Assembly: GCA_023255965.1 (NCBI GenBank)
Contig: JAGDWE010000028.1
Coordinates: 1-17,194 of the forward strand
Direction: 5' to 3'
Length of the DNA: 17,194 bases
DNA from: Desulfurococcales archaeon
GTDB taxonomy: Archaea > Thermoproteota > Thermoprotei_A > Sulfolobales > NBVN01
A program made the position numbers and the translations under genes. Shown piece after piece: positions 1 through 6,183 of this stretch. Every line of letters starts with the position of its first letter. The first letter of the stretch is position 1. The notes below the pieces were generated by a model that made no database searches, was not told the origin of the DNA, and saw only the letters and a list, made by a program, of their open reading frames with translations.

Positions 1-125
1 GCACTTCATGGGATCCCCTCGAGCCAAACGCCATGGAGCTCCCATCTGAGGATCCCTCACCGCATGGCGGGTCACAGAGATGCGCTTGCATAGCTTCTCC
101 TCTCACCAAGCATTCGTATGCGAGC
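1..125 (-). ncRNA. Candidate structured RNA, GC-rich island, truncated by window edge
   Basis: A GC-rich stretch in AT-rich surroundings, with many inverted repeats. GGATCC at 11-16 can pair with GGATCC at 50-55, enclosing GAGC 21-24 / GCTC 38-41. CGCAT 61-65 pairs with ATGCG 80-84, and GCAT/ATGC form a hairpin at 111-122. On the minus strand, 46-19 reads GATGGGAGC, seven bases, then CGTTTGGCTCGA; nearly the same arrangement occurs on the plus strand at 14408-14434. I chose the minus strand because of that shared motif and because an AT-rich TATA-like stretch lies at about 135-154. The family is not recognised, and the 3' end would lie outside the window. Confidence 0.45.
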
Positions 126-308
126 GAAAGCATTCAAGTTTATCTCTAAATAGGAAACAGACTTCATTTCGCCATAAATGATGGGGCTTTCGGTCGTAAA
201 ATATCTTTTCTCAGTAATAAATGGCCGTTCATAGGCCTTCATATTCTTTGGCGTTTAGCTCTTATTACAACTTAAAGTTTGCCCTTTAAGGCGAGGGGAT
301 CAATTATG
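126..308. other. Spacer downstream of rrp42
   Basis: AT-rich spacer between the structured island and the end of the exosome operon. It holds TATA-like sequence on the minus strand (about 135-154) that could drive the RNA candidate at 1-125, and a short inverted repeat (GCCCTTTAAGGC near 281-292) after rrp42. No convincing gene was seen. Confidence 0.4.
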
Positions 309-1154
309 TTAAACGACCTGTGGAGAAGCTTGTACTGACCCCTTTATGATATCTATTAATTCCTTCCCCTTATTTAAACCTATGCTGATCGCCTTCATCA
401 ACTCCTCCTCGGTAAAGTAGCCGGGACCTGACTTCTGAAGGCCAGCTATTAAACCGTCGTCGGTGACTGAGACGATTAACTTAGCGTCCATTAAGCTCTC
501 CTCTTCTAAGTCGGGATCCACTAATAGGTGCTCACCTATCTTAGCCACAGTGACGGTTGTAACATACTTATTAATGCTCAGCTGTGACGTCCTAACGGTT
601 TTATCTATAACTACTTCATTATTTTCCTTAATTTCCGCTTTAGGTACCTTAGTGGTTGATAGTGCGGCTAGAACCCCCATCGATGACGCATCTATTAAGT
701 TCCCGTCATGATCCAATACATATATATCAACCCACAGATTCCAAACCCTCTTGCCGGGAATCAATGCCAACTTACTTAAATCAACAGCCCTGGACTCTCT
801 AATACCCCTATCAATCACCCTAGCTAGCTCTATAGCGTTCTCATCGGGAGGGCCTGGTTCGAATATAGGTGATGCTGTGGGCATGAATTCGGCATTAATT
901 ATTAAGTTTCCATCATTAGGGGTGTCAGGATATGGTGTTCCAACCTCTAACTTAATGCCTACTAATACCTGAGTGTTGCCTAACTTAACTAGGGCCGAGC
1001 CATCGGCATTAGGTATATAATCGGTTATAATGCTTATAGGTCTATACTCATCTAATCTCCTACCATTTAATCTTACCCCCCTACCTAATATAGCTAGTAG
1101 CGTCTCAAGCTTTAGTTTAGGTACCAGGTATTCAGTTGTCGGCGTAAACGACAT
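309..1154 (-). CDS. rrp42: Exosome complex subunit Rrp42 (RNase PH-like, non-catalytic)
   Basis: Second RNase PH-fold subunit of the archaeal exosome; it alternates with Rrp41 in the hexameric ring that degrades or tails RNA 3' to 5'. The family lacks its own phosphorolytic site but completes the RNA-binding channel. The sequence shows the RNase PH core: RLNGRRLDEYRP, an ADGSALVKLG strand, FEPGPPDENAIELARVIDR, and a C-terminal DPDLEEESLMDA segment. I prefer the ATG at 1154, giving 281 residues beginning MSFTPTTEY, which resembles known Rrp42 starts. A TTG at 1169 would add five residues and overlap rrp41. It is last in the superoperon; from the ATG, four bases separate it from the rrp41 stop. 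Confidence 0.95.
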   Translation of the reverse strand: MSFTPTTEYLVPKLKLETLLAILGRGVRLNGRRLDEYRPISIITDYIPNADGSALVKLGNTQVLVGIKLEVGTPYPDTPNDGNLIINAEFMPTASPIFEPGPPDENAIELARVIDRGIRESRAVDLSKLALIPGKRVWNLWVDIYVLDHDGNLIDASSMGVLAALSTTKVPKAEIKENNEVVIDKTVRTSQLSINKYVTTVTVAKIGEHLLVDPDLEEESLMDAKLIVSVTDDGLIAGLQKSGPGYFTEEELMKAISIGLNKGKELIDIIKGSVQASPQVV

Positions 1155-1158
1155 ACCT

Positions 1159-1887
1159 TCAGTCCTCAACCTTAACTGTTAAGTACTTCCTCTTAAGCGT
1201 TTCCTTCTGAATTTCGTAAATTTGTTTAATACCTGCCTTAGCTAAGTTGAGTGCTTGAATGAATTCCTCGGATGTCAGTACTCCGTTAAGCTGAAGTAGA
1301 GTTATACGCCCTAACGCAGGAGCCATAGCTACAGGCATATCAGCTGATCCATACATGTCTTCGATTTCATCTATATCTAATACCAAGTAACCATCCACCT
1401 TACCCACAGCAACGCTAGCAACTAAATCCTTCATCGGTATGCCCGCATCAGCAAGAGCTAATGAGGCAGCTGTAATACTCGCAGTCCTAGTACCGCCATC
1501 GGCGTTTATTACTTCAATGAATATATCTATAGATGTGCGTGGATACAGCTCTGAAAGTATTACCGGCTCCAATGCCTCTCTGATAACCTTAGATAGTTCT
1601 ATTTCCCTCCTAGTGGGTGCTGGACTCTTACGTTCGTGTGTTGAAAAGGATGCCATATGGTACCTACATCTAATAGTAGCTCTATTAGGTAATGCCATAA
1701 ACTTCATTTGAGGTTCTCTAGGACCGTAAACGGCAGCTATAACTTTAGTCTTACCGTACTCGACTAATGCTGACCCATTAGCGCTTTTAAGTATGCCTAC
1801 CTCCATCTTAATAGTCCTTAATTCATCTAATTTCCTCCCATCATGTCTTAATCCGTTGTCAATGAGCTTCACTTTACCTTTACTCAT
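1159..1887 (-). CDS. rrp41: Exosome complex catalytic subunit Rrp41 (RNase PH family)
   Basis: Catalytic subunit of the archaeal exosome. With phosphate it releases nucleoside diphosphates from RNA 3' ends, and it can run in reverse to add A-rich tails. At 242 residues it has the usual family length. Visible signatures are LRHDGRKLDELR at the N-terminus, the NGSALVEYGKTKV strand, an arginine-rich RCRYHMASFS stretch that binds RNA and phosphate in the family, and the C-terminal half with NADGGTRTASITAASLALADAG followed by DIDEIEDMYGSADMP, which carries acidic residues placed like the catalytic ones. Start ATG 1887 overlaps the rrp4 stop as ATGA, indicating coupled translation. Confidence 0.96.
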   Translation of the reverse strand: MSKGKVKLIDNGLRHDGRKLDELRTIKMEVGILKSANGSALVEYGKTKVIAAVYGPREPQMKFMALPNRATIRCRYHMASFSTHERKSPAPTRREIELSKVIREALEPVILSELYPRTSIDIFIEVINADGGTRTASITAASLALADAGIPMKDLVASVAVGKVDGYLVLDIDEIEDMYGSADMPVAMAPALGRITLLQLNGVLTSEEFIQALNLAKAGIKQIYEIQKETLKRKYLTVKVED

Positions 1888-2603
1888 GAGAGTAAACCTC
1901 TCCTAACTTTCTCCTTAATAATAAATTCCTTTACCCTATCCGTTAAGCCTGGTATATGTGCCTCCCTCTCTATTTTTCTTATAGCTAAAATAACTATTTC
2001 CTCTAAATCCTTATTAGGACAATTATCAACTAAGATCCTCCCATTCTGAGTAACCGTGATTTCACATTTACATTCGGCTATAAGTAGTTGAAGCATAGAT
2101 CCTTTCTTACCAATAACCCTAGGCACCTTAGCCGGATTAATTTCAATCAAGTAGCCCTTGCTTACCTTGCCGAAGCCCTTGCCCTTAGTAGTTAATATAG
2201 GGGCCCTACCCCTCCCTACAACCTCGACCTTAGCCAGAACTACATCACCTATATTTAGGTAATCTGATATCATATCCCGGCCAGGGTTTAAAGGCCTGTT
2301 TAAGAAGTCTGAAGCATATAGTAATGCAGGGTATGGAGCCCTTATATCTACCTCCCAAGAAGTTATGCCAATAGATGAAATTACGCCAATTACTACATCA
2401 CCCACCTTAGGGTAGTAATAACCCTCTAACGGGATTACTGAGATCTTCTCATTCTCAATATTGACCAAACCTACAACGGCTGAGAAGAACTTACCGTCAA
2501 TGGAATATATAGTTACAGGTGTTGCTACAGTTAACTTACCCTCACCAAGTAGCTGACCTGGAGTAACTATCTCTCTATTTTGGATGAATAATGTGAAACT
2601 CAC
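1884..2603 (-). CDS. rrp4: Exosome complex RNA-binding cap subunit Rrp4
   Basis: Cap protein of the exosome: three copies sit on the Rrp41/Rrp42 ring and guide RNA into the pore. The 239 residues show the expected order: an N-terminal beta domain with VTPGQLLGEG, an S1 domain (about 63-140, including VGDVVIGVISSIG), and a KH domain (about 145-215) with a GKKG loop at 165-168. The start is GTG at 2603, directly after the SBDS stop with no spacer; the downstream end overlaps rrp41 by four bases. A Csl4 cap gene was not seen in this window. The assignment rests on domain order, motifs and operon context. Confidence 0.96.
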   Translation of the reverse strand: MSFTLFIQNREIVTPGQLLGEGKLTVATPVTIYSIDGKFFSAVVGLVNIENEKISVIPLEGYYYPKVGDVVIGVISSIGITSWEVDIRAPYPALLYASDFLNRPLNPGRDMISDYLNIGDVVLAKVEVVGRGRAPILTTKGKGFGKVSKGYLIEINPAKVPRVIGKKGSMLQLLIAECKCEITVTQNGRILVDNCPNKDLEEIVILAIRKIEREAHIPGLTDRVKEFIIKEKVRRGLLS

Positions 2604-3302
2604 TTACACCACCTTAATGTTTACCTCAGCCATCCCCCTAGTTAACGAGTTAATTTTATCTAGGACCTCACCCTGCATCCCGGCCGGTATCTCCAACTCA
2701 ATAATTAACCCTCCATCCCCTAACCACTGCTGATTCTTAACTTCCCCTAGTTTTCTAATGTCATTATATATTTTCTTAGAGTATTCTGGGGATACTTTAA
2801 CCGTTATTAATGCCCTTGCTATCTTGATCGGTAAGTATTTAGCTATCTCCTTAACTATATTCAATGCTTGCTCCTCAACACCTTTATAGAGGTCTACACT
2901 TACCTTAGCTTCCTCCATAGCTCTTTCAATTCTCTGCGAAGGTATTGGCGTCTTAGTCCTCGGATCAATAGCCGACTTAGCTATATACGTAATTATCTGG
3001 CGTCTTTTAGCCTCTAATAAAGCCCTCCTCTGCTCCGTAGTTAATTGCAACTCACCCTTCTTTACTATTTCAGCTGAAATAGCCTTTACATCATCAGTTC
3101 CGAAGACCTTCCTAAGTTCCTCGGGCGATGCCTTCAAGCCCTTCCTGACATCCTTATATACGAAGTTACTAACCAAGAAATCATTAACATCGATTTTTTT
3201 ATCTCCTTCCTTGAATTTTAAAGCTAGATCAGGTTTTACTAGGATCTCGAAATGATGGCCCTTAACCTCATATCTAGCTACTACATACTCTCTAGAACTC
3301 AT
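2604..3302 (-). CDS. Ribosome maturation protein SDO1/SBDS homolog
   Basis: Archaeal ortholog of human SBDS and yeast Sdo1. In eukaryotes it acts with the EFL1 GTPase to evict eIF6/Tif6 from the large subunit; archaeal proteins are assumed to act in 50S maturation. At 232 residues it has the archaeal length and three-domain plan. An N-terminal FYSH domain covers about 1-90 (REYVVARYEVKGHHFEILV, then VNDFLVSNFVYKDVRKG), a central helical domain about 95-165 (LTTEQRRALLEAKRRQIITY, SAIDPRTKTPIPSQRIERAM), and a ferredoxin-like C-terminal domain about 165-232. ATG 3302 overlaps the psmA stop by four bases. The position between psmA and the exosome genes is conserved in many archaea. Confidence 0.96.
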   Translation of the reverse strand: MSSREYVVARYEVKGHHFEILVKPDLALKFKEGDKKIDVNDFLVSNFVYKDVRKGLKASPEELRKVFGTDDVKAISAEIVKKGELQLTTEQRRALLEAKRRQIITYIAKSAIDPRTKTPIPSQRIERAMEEAKVSVDLYKGVEEQALNIVKEIAKYLPIKIARALITVKVSPEYSKKIYNDIRKLGEVKNQQWLGDGGLIIELEIPAGMQGEVLDKINSLTRGMAEVNIKVV

Positions 3303-4036
3303 TTATTTACACCAGCTTCGACAATGAGATTAGCGACTTCCTCAATGTTAACCTTCCTAAATAACTTCTCATCTAAAGTAATATAACCTAACTCAACAAG
3401 TTCTGGAGCTAGAGGACCTTCAGATGCGCTTCTTAATGCCTTTAATCCAAGGATAATCGTCTCCTTAATACTAAGTCCTTCCCTATGATTCTTCTCAAGG
3501 TACTCCATTACCTGCTGCTCGCCGGCCCCCATAGCTATAGCGAGGTAACTAAAGTAGTATCCATTAGTCTCAGTCTTGAAGAGGTTAACCCCCCTCCTAT
3601 CAACACCTAAGAATAATAATGATACGCCGAATGGTCTTACGCCAGCATGTTGCGTATATAGTTGCTTAATATCACAGACGCCTCTAACCAATAACTCTAC
3701 GTCTATTGGTTCATCATATATAAACCTGTGGTTAAACGCTAACCTCCTAGCATAATCTATAAGGATCCTCCCGTCCGCTGCTAGCCCAGCGAAGCTAGCG
3801 CCTATATGTGTATCTATTAAAAATATCTTCTCAATGGATTTTAAATCTATTAATGGAGTTACCTTCTTCTTCTCAGCTAAGATGATGCCACCATTAGAAG
3901 ACCTTATACCTATGGTTGTCCACCCCTTCCTAACGTTTTCAGCAGCGTATTCAACCTGATATAATTTACCATCCGGCGAGAACACCGTTATGGCCCTATC
4001 GTAACCCATTGCTGGTGGCCCGAAAGCCAACATCAT
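3299..4036 (-). CDS. psmA: Proteasome subunit alpha
   Basis: Alpha subunit of the 20S proteasome. Seven copies form each outer ring, gating the chamber that holds the proteolytic beta subunits, which are not in this window. The N-terminal alpha signature is clear: GYDRAITVFSPDGKLYQVEYA, then KGWTTIGIRSSNGGIILAEKK, and a core containing GVRPFGVSLLFLGVD. About 245 residues is normal. Three start codons stand in a row: GTG 4039, ATG 4036, ATG 4033; I chose ATG 4036. An in-frame TAG lies directly upstream of the GTG, so no longer start is possible. It is first in the superoperon and divergent from the initiator tRNA. Confidence 0.96.
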   Translation of the reverse strand: MMLAFGPPAMGYDRAITVFSPDGKLYQVEYAAENVRKGWTTIGIRSSNGGIILAEKKKVTPLIDLKSIEKIFLIDTHIGASFAGLAADGRILIDYARRLAFNHRFIYDEPIDVELLVRGVCDIKQLYTQHAGVRPFGVSLLFLGVDRRGVNLFKTETNGYYFSYLAIAMGAGEQQVMEYLEKNHREGLSIKETIILGLKALRSASEGPLAPELVELGYITLDEKLFRKVNIEEVANLIVEAGVNK

Positions 4037-4070
4037 CACCTAATACATCATGTTATTACCTCCTATTAAA

Positions 4071-4078
4071 CTTTTAAA
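4071..4078 (-). promoter_or_regulatory. TATA box of the psmA-exosome operon
   Basis: TTTAAAAG on the minus strand lies about 38 bases upstream of psmA. A typical archaeal spacing puts transcription start near 4048, giving a leader of about ten bases. A strong GGAGGT lies at 4063-4058; with this TATA box it would not be transcribed, so either the promoter is further upstream or the match is fortuitous. Confidence 0.5.
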
Positions 4079-4156
4079 CACCTATAGCAGACGACTCCTA
4101 AATCAACCTCAATCCTAGCGAATGAGCTGTAATTGACTACGATCATAGATAAAAAC

Positions 4157-4164
4157 TTTATAAG
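4157..4164 (+). promoter_or_regulatory. TATA box of initiator tRNA gene
   Basis: TTTATAAG, about 25 bases upstream of the G-run at 4186. The predicted transcript would start near 4186 with a leader of about 13 bases before the mature tRNA 5' end at 4199. Confidence 0.65.
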
Positions 4165-4229
4165 TCACGCTATTAACTAAGATCTGGGGGGCCAAAGCAG
4201 CGGGGTGGGGTAGCCAGGGAGCCCGCGGG

Positions 4230-4255
4230 AGGTATGGGAAATACCCGCCCGCGAA
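4230..4255 (+). other. tRNA intron 1, between positions 30 and 31 (26 nt)
   Basis: CGCG 4224-4227 pairs with CGCG 4250-4253 as the four-pair central helix. Three-base bulges are GGA (4228-4230) and AAG (4254-4256). Cutting after the second base of each bulge joins G4229 to G4256. An internal hairpin GGTAT/ATACC (4231-4235/4241-4245) lies within. The outer helix is missing, so this is the relaxed form of the motif. Confidence 0.75.
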
Positions 4256-4262
4256 GCTCATA

Positions 4263-4301
4263 TGAGTCGTAGGCTACTCGGGGACACACCCCGGTGGGTC
4301 C
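4263..4301 (+). other. tRNA intron 2, canonical position 37/38 (39 nt)
   Basis: GCTCA 4256-4260 can pair with TGGGT 4295-4299 (two G-T pairs), leaving bulges TAT (4261-4263) and CCA (4300-4302); cutting after the second base of each gives A37 joined to A38. The central helix has five rather than four pairs, and the intron hairpin CGGGG/CCCCG (4279-4283/4289-4293) is not directly adjacent to the bulge, so the exact ends are less certain than for the other introns. Confidence 0.6.
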
Positions 4302-4323
4302 ATCCCGAGGTCGGTGGTTCAAA

Positions 4324-4358
4324 GCGGGATAACCAAGCCCTTGGTTATCCCGTGAAAG
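4324..4358 (+). other. tRNA intron 3 in the T loop, between positions 59 and 60 (35 nt)
   Basis: A textbook bulge-helix-bulge. T stem GGTGG/CCACC is the outer helix; TTCA 4318-4321 pairs with TGAA 4353-4356 as the four-pair central helix; bulges are AAG (4322-4324) and AGT (4357-4359); a 12-pair intron stem runs 4325-4336 / 4341-4352 with loop GCCC. Cutting after the second bulge base restores the T loop TTCAAAT. Confidence 0.88.
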
Positions 4359-4407
4359 TCCACCCCCCGCTACCAATGCCCCCCGCCAAACTAATCAAAT
4401 GTAAGTG

Positions 4408-5256
4408 ATGAGTAACATGTTCAAACCAGATAAGCTGTATTTTGGCACTGCTGGGATCCCTAATAGCACACCTAAGCCATCAACCATTAATGGTATTAAG
4501 AGAATTAAAGAATTAGGTCTTAATGCGATGGAATTAGAATTTGTTAGAGGTGTTAAGTTAAGTGAGTCCATGGCATCTGAGGCCAGAAGGATTGCAAATG
4601 AGTTAAATGTCTTATTAACAGCACACGCCCCGTATTACATTAATTTAATGTCCAACGAGGAATCTAAGGTTGAAGCATCGATTAGAAGAATAATAGAATC
4701 CGCTGAGGTAGGATTTAAGGCTGGTGCGTGGTCAGTAGTATTCCATCCAGGTTATTACGGGTCTTTAAGCGGTGAGGAATGCCTAGTCAGGGTAAGGAAT
4801 GCCTTAAAGAGAATAGTTAATTACCTGGTAGATAATGGCATAAAGATCTGGGTGAGACCCGAGACCATGGGGGGTCTAGCTGAGTTCGGATCTCTGGAGG
4901 AGGTCGTTGAAGTTGTATCGGGACTTGATTACACATTACCATGTATCGACTTCGCTCACTTATATGCTAGGAGTAGGGGTGAGATCAACTCATATGATAA
5001 ATTTAGTAAGGTTTTAGAACGCGTTGAAAAACGTTTAGGGAGTGACGCACTTAGGAATATGCATATACATGCGTCGGGAATAGAATACGGTGAAAAAGGT
5101 GAAATAAGGCATCTGAATCTAAGTGAATCTACATTTAATTATGTTGACATGGTTAAGGCCATTAAGGACTTTAATGTATCAGGAGTAATCATAAGTGAAT
5201 CGCCCAACCTAGAAGACGACGCGCTCTTGATGCTTAGTACGTATATCAATATGTAG
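4408..5256 (+). CDS. Endonuclease IV-like TIM-barrel protein (probable AP endonuclease)
   Basis: Probable metal-dependent apurinic/apyrimidinic endonuclease of the Nfo family, acting in base excision repair. The 282-residue protein begins KLYFGTAGIPNST and has candidate metal ligands in family order: H73 (LTAHAPYYINL), H113 (VVFHPGYYG), E152 (RPETMGG), D181 and H184 (CIDFAHLYAR), H221 (HIHASG), H235 (GEIRHLNL) and E264 (ISESP). The usual D-x-H pair near the last histidine reads I-R-H, which is atypical, so another xylose-isomerase-like activity is possible. Starts GTG 4405, ATG 4408 and ATG 4417 are all usable; I chose 4408. It lies 32 bases after the tRNA in the same direction and has no obvious TATA box of its own, so it may share the tRNA transcript. 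Confidence 0.85.
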   Translation: MSNMFKPDKLYFGTAGIPNSTPKPSTINGIKRIKELGLNAMELEFVRGVKLSESMASEARRIANELNVLLTAHAPYYINLMSNEESKVEASIRRIIESAEVGFKAGAWSVVFHPGYYGSLSGEECLVRVRNALKRIVNYLVDNGIKIWVRPETMGGLAEFGSLEEVVEVVSGLDYTLPCIDFAHLYARSRGEINSYDKFSKVLERVEKRLGSDALRNMHIHASGIEYGEKGEIRHLNLSESTFNYVDMVKAIKDFNVSGVIISESPNLEDDALLMLSTYINM

Positions 5257-5286
5257 TTGGCGATGGGCTAAGGGCTTAAAGCATTA

Positions 5287-5431
5287 CTATACATCAAATG
5301 CAGTTGTAGAGACTGAAATCGTATCACATAAACACTTGTCAGAGAACTTAATACTTAAGCATTCCACGTCCACCGCGATCTTCGTTATATCTTTATTTAA
5401 TCACTGTGACGGTTCCTAAATAATAAGTCAT
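5287..5431 (-). pseudogene. Coding-like remnant with frameshift, unrecognised
   Basis: On the minus strand, ATG 5431 opens a 12-residue ORF (MTYYLGTVTVIK) that stops at TAA. A different frame then continues across the stop for about 36 residues (LNKDITKIAVDVECL onward) to TAG at 5287. Residue composition looks protein-like, but pieces this short can arise by chance. It may be a decayed gene or the C-terminal relic of one. No family is recognised. It follows the overlapping small ORFs at 5440-5672 on the same strand. Confidence 0.22.
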
Positions 5432-5439
5432 TTAAAGCA

Positions 5440-5535
5440 TCAACGCCTCAGAAGCAGCTCGTAAAGTCTGAGCGCACTTACAAATTCTTCAGTACTAACC
5501 ATAATATGGAGCTCATTTTCCGCTTTCAACTGCAT
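5440..5535 (-). CDS. Small ORF, 31 residues, overlapping the upstream 48-residue ORF
   Basis: ATG 5535 lies inside the last codons of the 48-residue ORF, in another frame; the two overlap by ten bases. It begins MQLKAENELHIMVSTEEF and ends in a leucine-rich amphipathic segment, ALRLYELLLRR. Read as a continuation of the upstream ORF it would give one protein of about 77 residues with a plausible strand-strand-helix ending. That suggests either coupled translation or a single gene broken by a frameshift. The family is not recognised. Confidence 0.4.
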   Translation of the reverse strand: MQLKAENELHIMVSTEEFVSALRLYELLLRR

Positions 5536-5672
5536 TTAAAATTTTCTATACATAGATTAAATCTCCTAGCAACCTCACATAATTTCTCGATAGGTATGAA
5601 GGCTGTTGACCCGCGCTCGGTAACTAAGTAGGCAATCCTATCCTTAATAACTACCTTTGATTTCTCACACAT
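5526..5672 (-). CDS. Small ORF, 48 residues, unrecognised
   Basis: ATG 5672 to TGA 5526 on the minus strand. The protein starts MCEKSKVVIKDRIAYLVTER, has a likely helix IPIEKLCEVARRFNL, and contains four cysteines (2, 32, 41, 47). It lies 30 bases after the winged-helix-like gene at 5703-6137 in the same direction, so it could be its downstream partner. A GGGAG stretch about nine bases before the ATG could serve as a ribosome binding site. Codon composition resembles the neighbouring genes. It overlaps the 31-residue ORF that follows, which may be its frameshifted C-terminus. I do not recognise the family. Confidence 0.5.
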   Translation of the reverse strand: MCEKSKVVIKDRIAYLVTERGSTAFIPIEKLCEVARRFNLCIENFKCS

Positions 5673-5702
5673 TAATCAGCTCCCAACTTAAAAGCGCGTT
5701 AT

Positions 5703-6137
5703 CTATGTGAGTCCAACTTCGTGCTTCTTTCCTTCTTTAGAAGCCTTAAGTGCTTGTATCGCGGCTGCTATACTTCCCTTACTACTTATTAGGGGGCCCC
5801 AGCGAGCTCTAAACTTTGATGGTACTAAGGGCCTTACTCTCTTCTTAATCCTTAATGGTATGTAATTAGTCTCCATTCCCTTGATTCCGAAGCTACCATC
5901 AATCATCTCGACAACTACATCCCTCTCGATTAAGCTTATTAGCACCTTCCTTAATCTATCTTCGCCAGCTAAGCCACTTAACTCCCTCCTTAGCTCCTTC
6001 CAAGAAACTGGCCTTCCCTTTCTGTTAATTATACTCAGGACTAAATTCTCTAGACTCTTATCATCAGGTGCCTGCATAACTATAACGTCGTCGTCCTCGT
6101 ATATCACCTTTAAGTCGTTCTTCGATTTACTTGACAC
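5703..6137 (-). CDS. Hypothetical protein with winged-helix-like domain
   Basis: A 144-residue protein I do not recognise as a named family. Residues about 28-85 (LENLVLSIINRKGRPVSWKE, later DRLRKVLISLIERDVVVEMI) fit a winged helix: two helices, a recognition helix and a beta wing ending DGSFGIKG. The N-terminal 25 residues are acidic (IYEDDDVIVMQAPDD). The C-terminus is basic (RIKKRVRPLVPSKFRARWG) with a helix SIAAAIQALKASKEGKK, which could contact nucleic acid. A DNA- or RNA-binding role is therefore inferred. The start is GTG 6137 with GGTGGG just upstream. It stands as an island between short broken coding stretches on both sides. Confidence 0.75.
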   Translation of the reverse strand: MSSKSKNDLKVIYEDDDVIVMQAPDDKSLENLVLSIINRKGRPVSWKELRRELSGLAGEDRLRKVLISLIERDVVVEMIDGSFGIKGMETNYIPLRIKKRVRPLVPSKFRARWGPLISSKGSIAAAIQALKASKEGKKHEVGLT

Positions 6138-6170
6138 ATTCCCACCAATTAAAATAATATACTATTTCAA

Positions 6171-6178
6171 TATAAAAA
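6171..6178 (-). promoter_or_regulatory. TATA box of the 144-residue winged-helix-like gene
   Basis: TTTTTATA on the minus strand about 35 bases before GTG 6137; expected transcription start is near 6148, leaving a leader of about 11 bases that includes GGTGGGA. Confidence 0.5.
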
Positions 6179-6183
6179 TTTAA

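Larger units (their letters stand above)
4199..4375 (+). tRNA. Initiator tRNA-Met (CAT), three introns, CCA encoded
   Basis: I folded this by hand. Acceptor AGCGGGG (4199-4205) pairs with CCCCGCT (4365-4371), including the A1-T72 pair typical of archaeal initiators; A73 and an encoded CCA follow. The D arm is GGGT/GCCC (4208-4211/4221-4224). The anticodon loop CTCATA (4257-4262) carries CAT at 4259-4261. Variable loop AGGTC is at 4308-4312. T stem GGTGG/CCACC (4313-4317/4360-4364) has loop TTCAAA...T. Removing 4230-4255, 4263-4301 and 4324-4358 leaves 77 bases including CCA, the expected initiator size. The anticodon stem becomes CGGGG/TCCCG, so the usual third G-C pair (31-39) is G-T. The first and third introns have clear bulge-helix-bulge motifs; the second is less regular. 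Multiple introns at such positions are typical of Thermoproteales. Confidence 0.92.

Noticed and set aside
164..232. 22-codon ORF on the minus strand in the spacer after rrp42
   Set aside because: Too short, no ribosome binding site, and a stop directly upstream; no support beyond being open.
4289..4307. A fourth tRNA intron (14 bases between two CCCG copies) giving a perfect initiator anticodon stem
   Set aside because: No central helix could be built at any of the five possible cut registers, so only the ambiguity is reported.
4173..4376. A 67-codon open frame on the minus strand across the tRNA
   Set aside because: It is a shadow of the GC-rich tRNA gene, with low-complexity proline/glycine-rich translation.
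5257..5702. Antisense and plus-strand open frames in this spacer
   Set aside because: They are very short and lack a start with a ribosome binding site; only the minus-strand readings looked protein-like.
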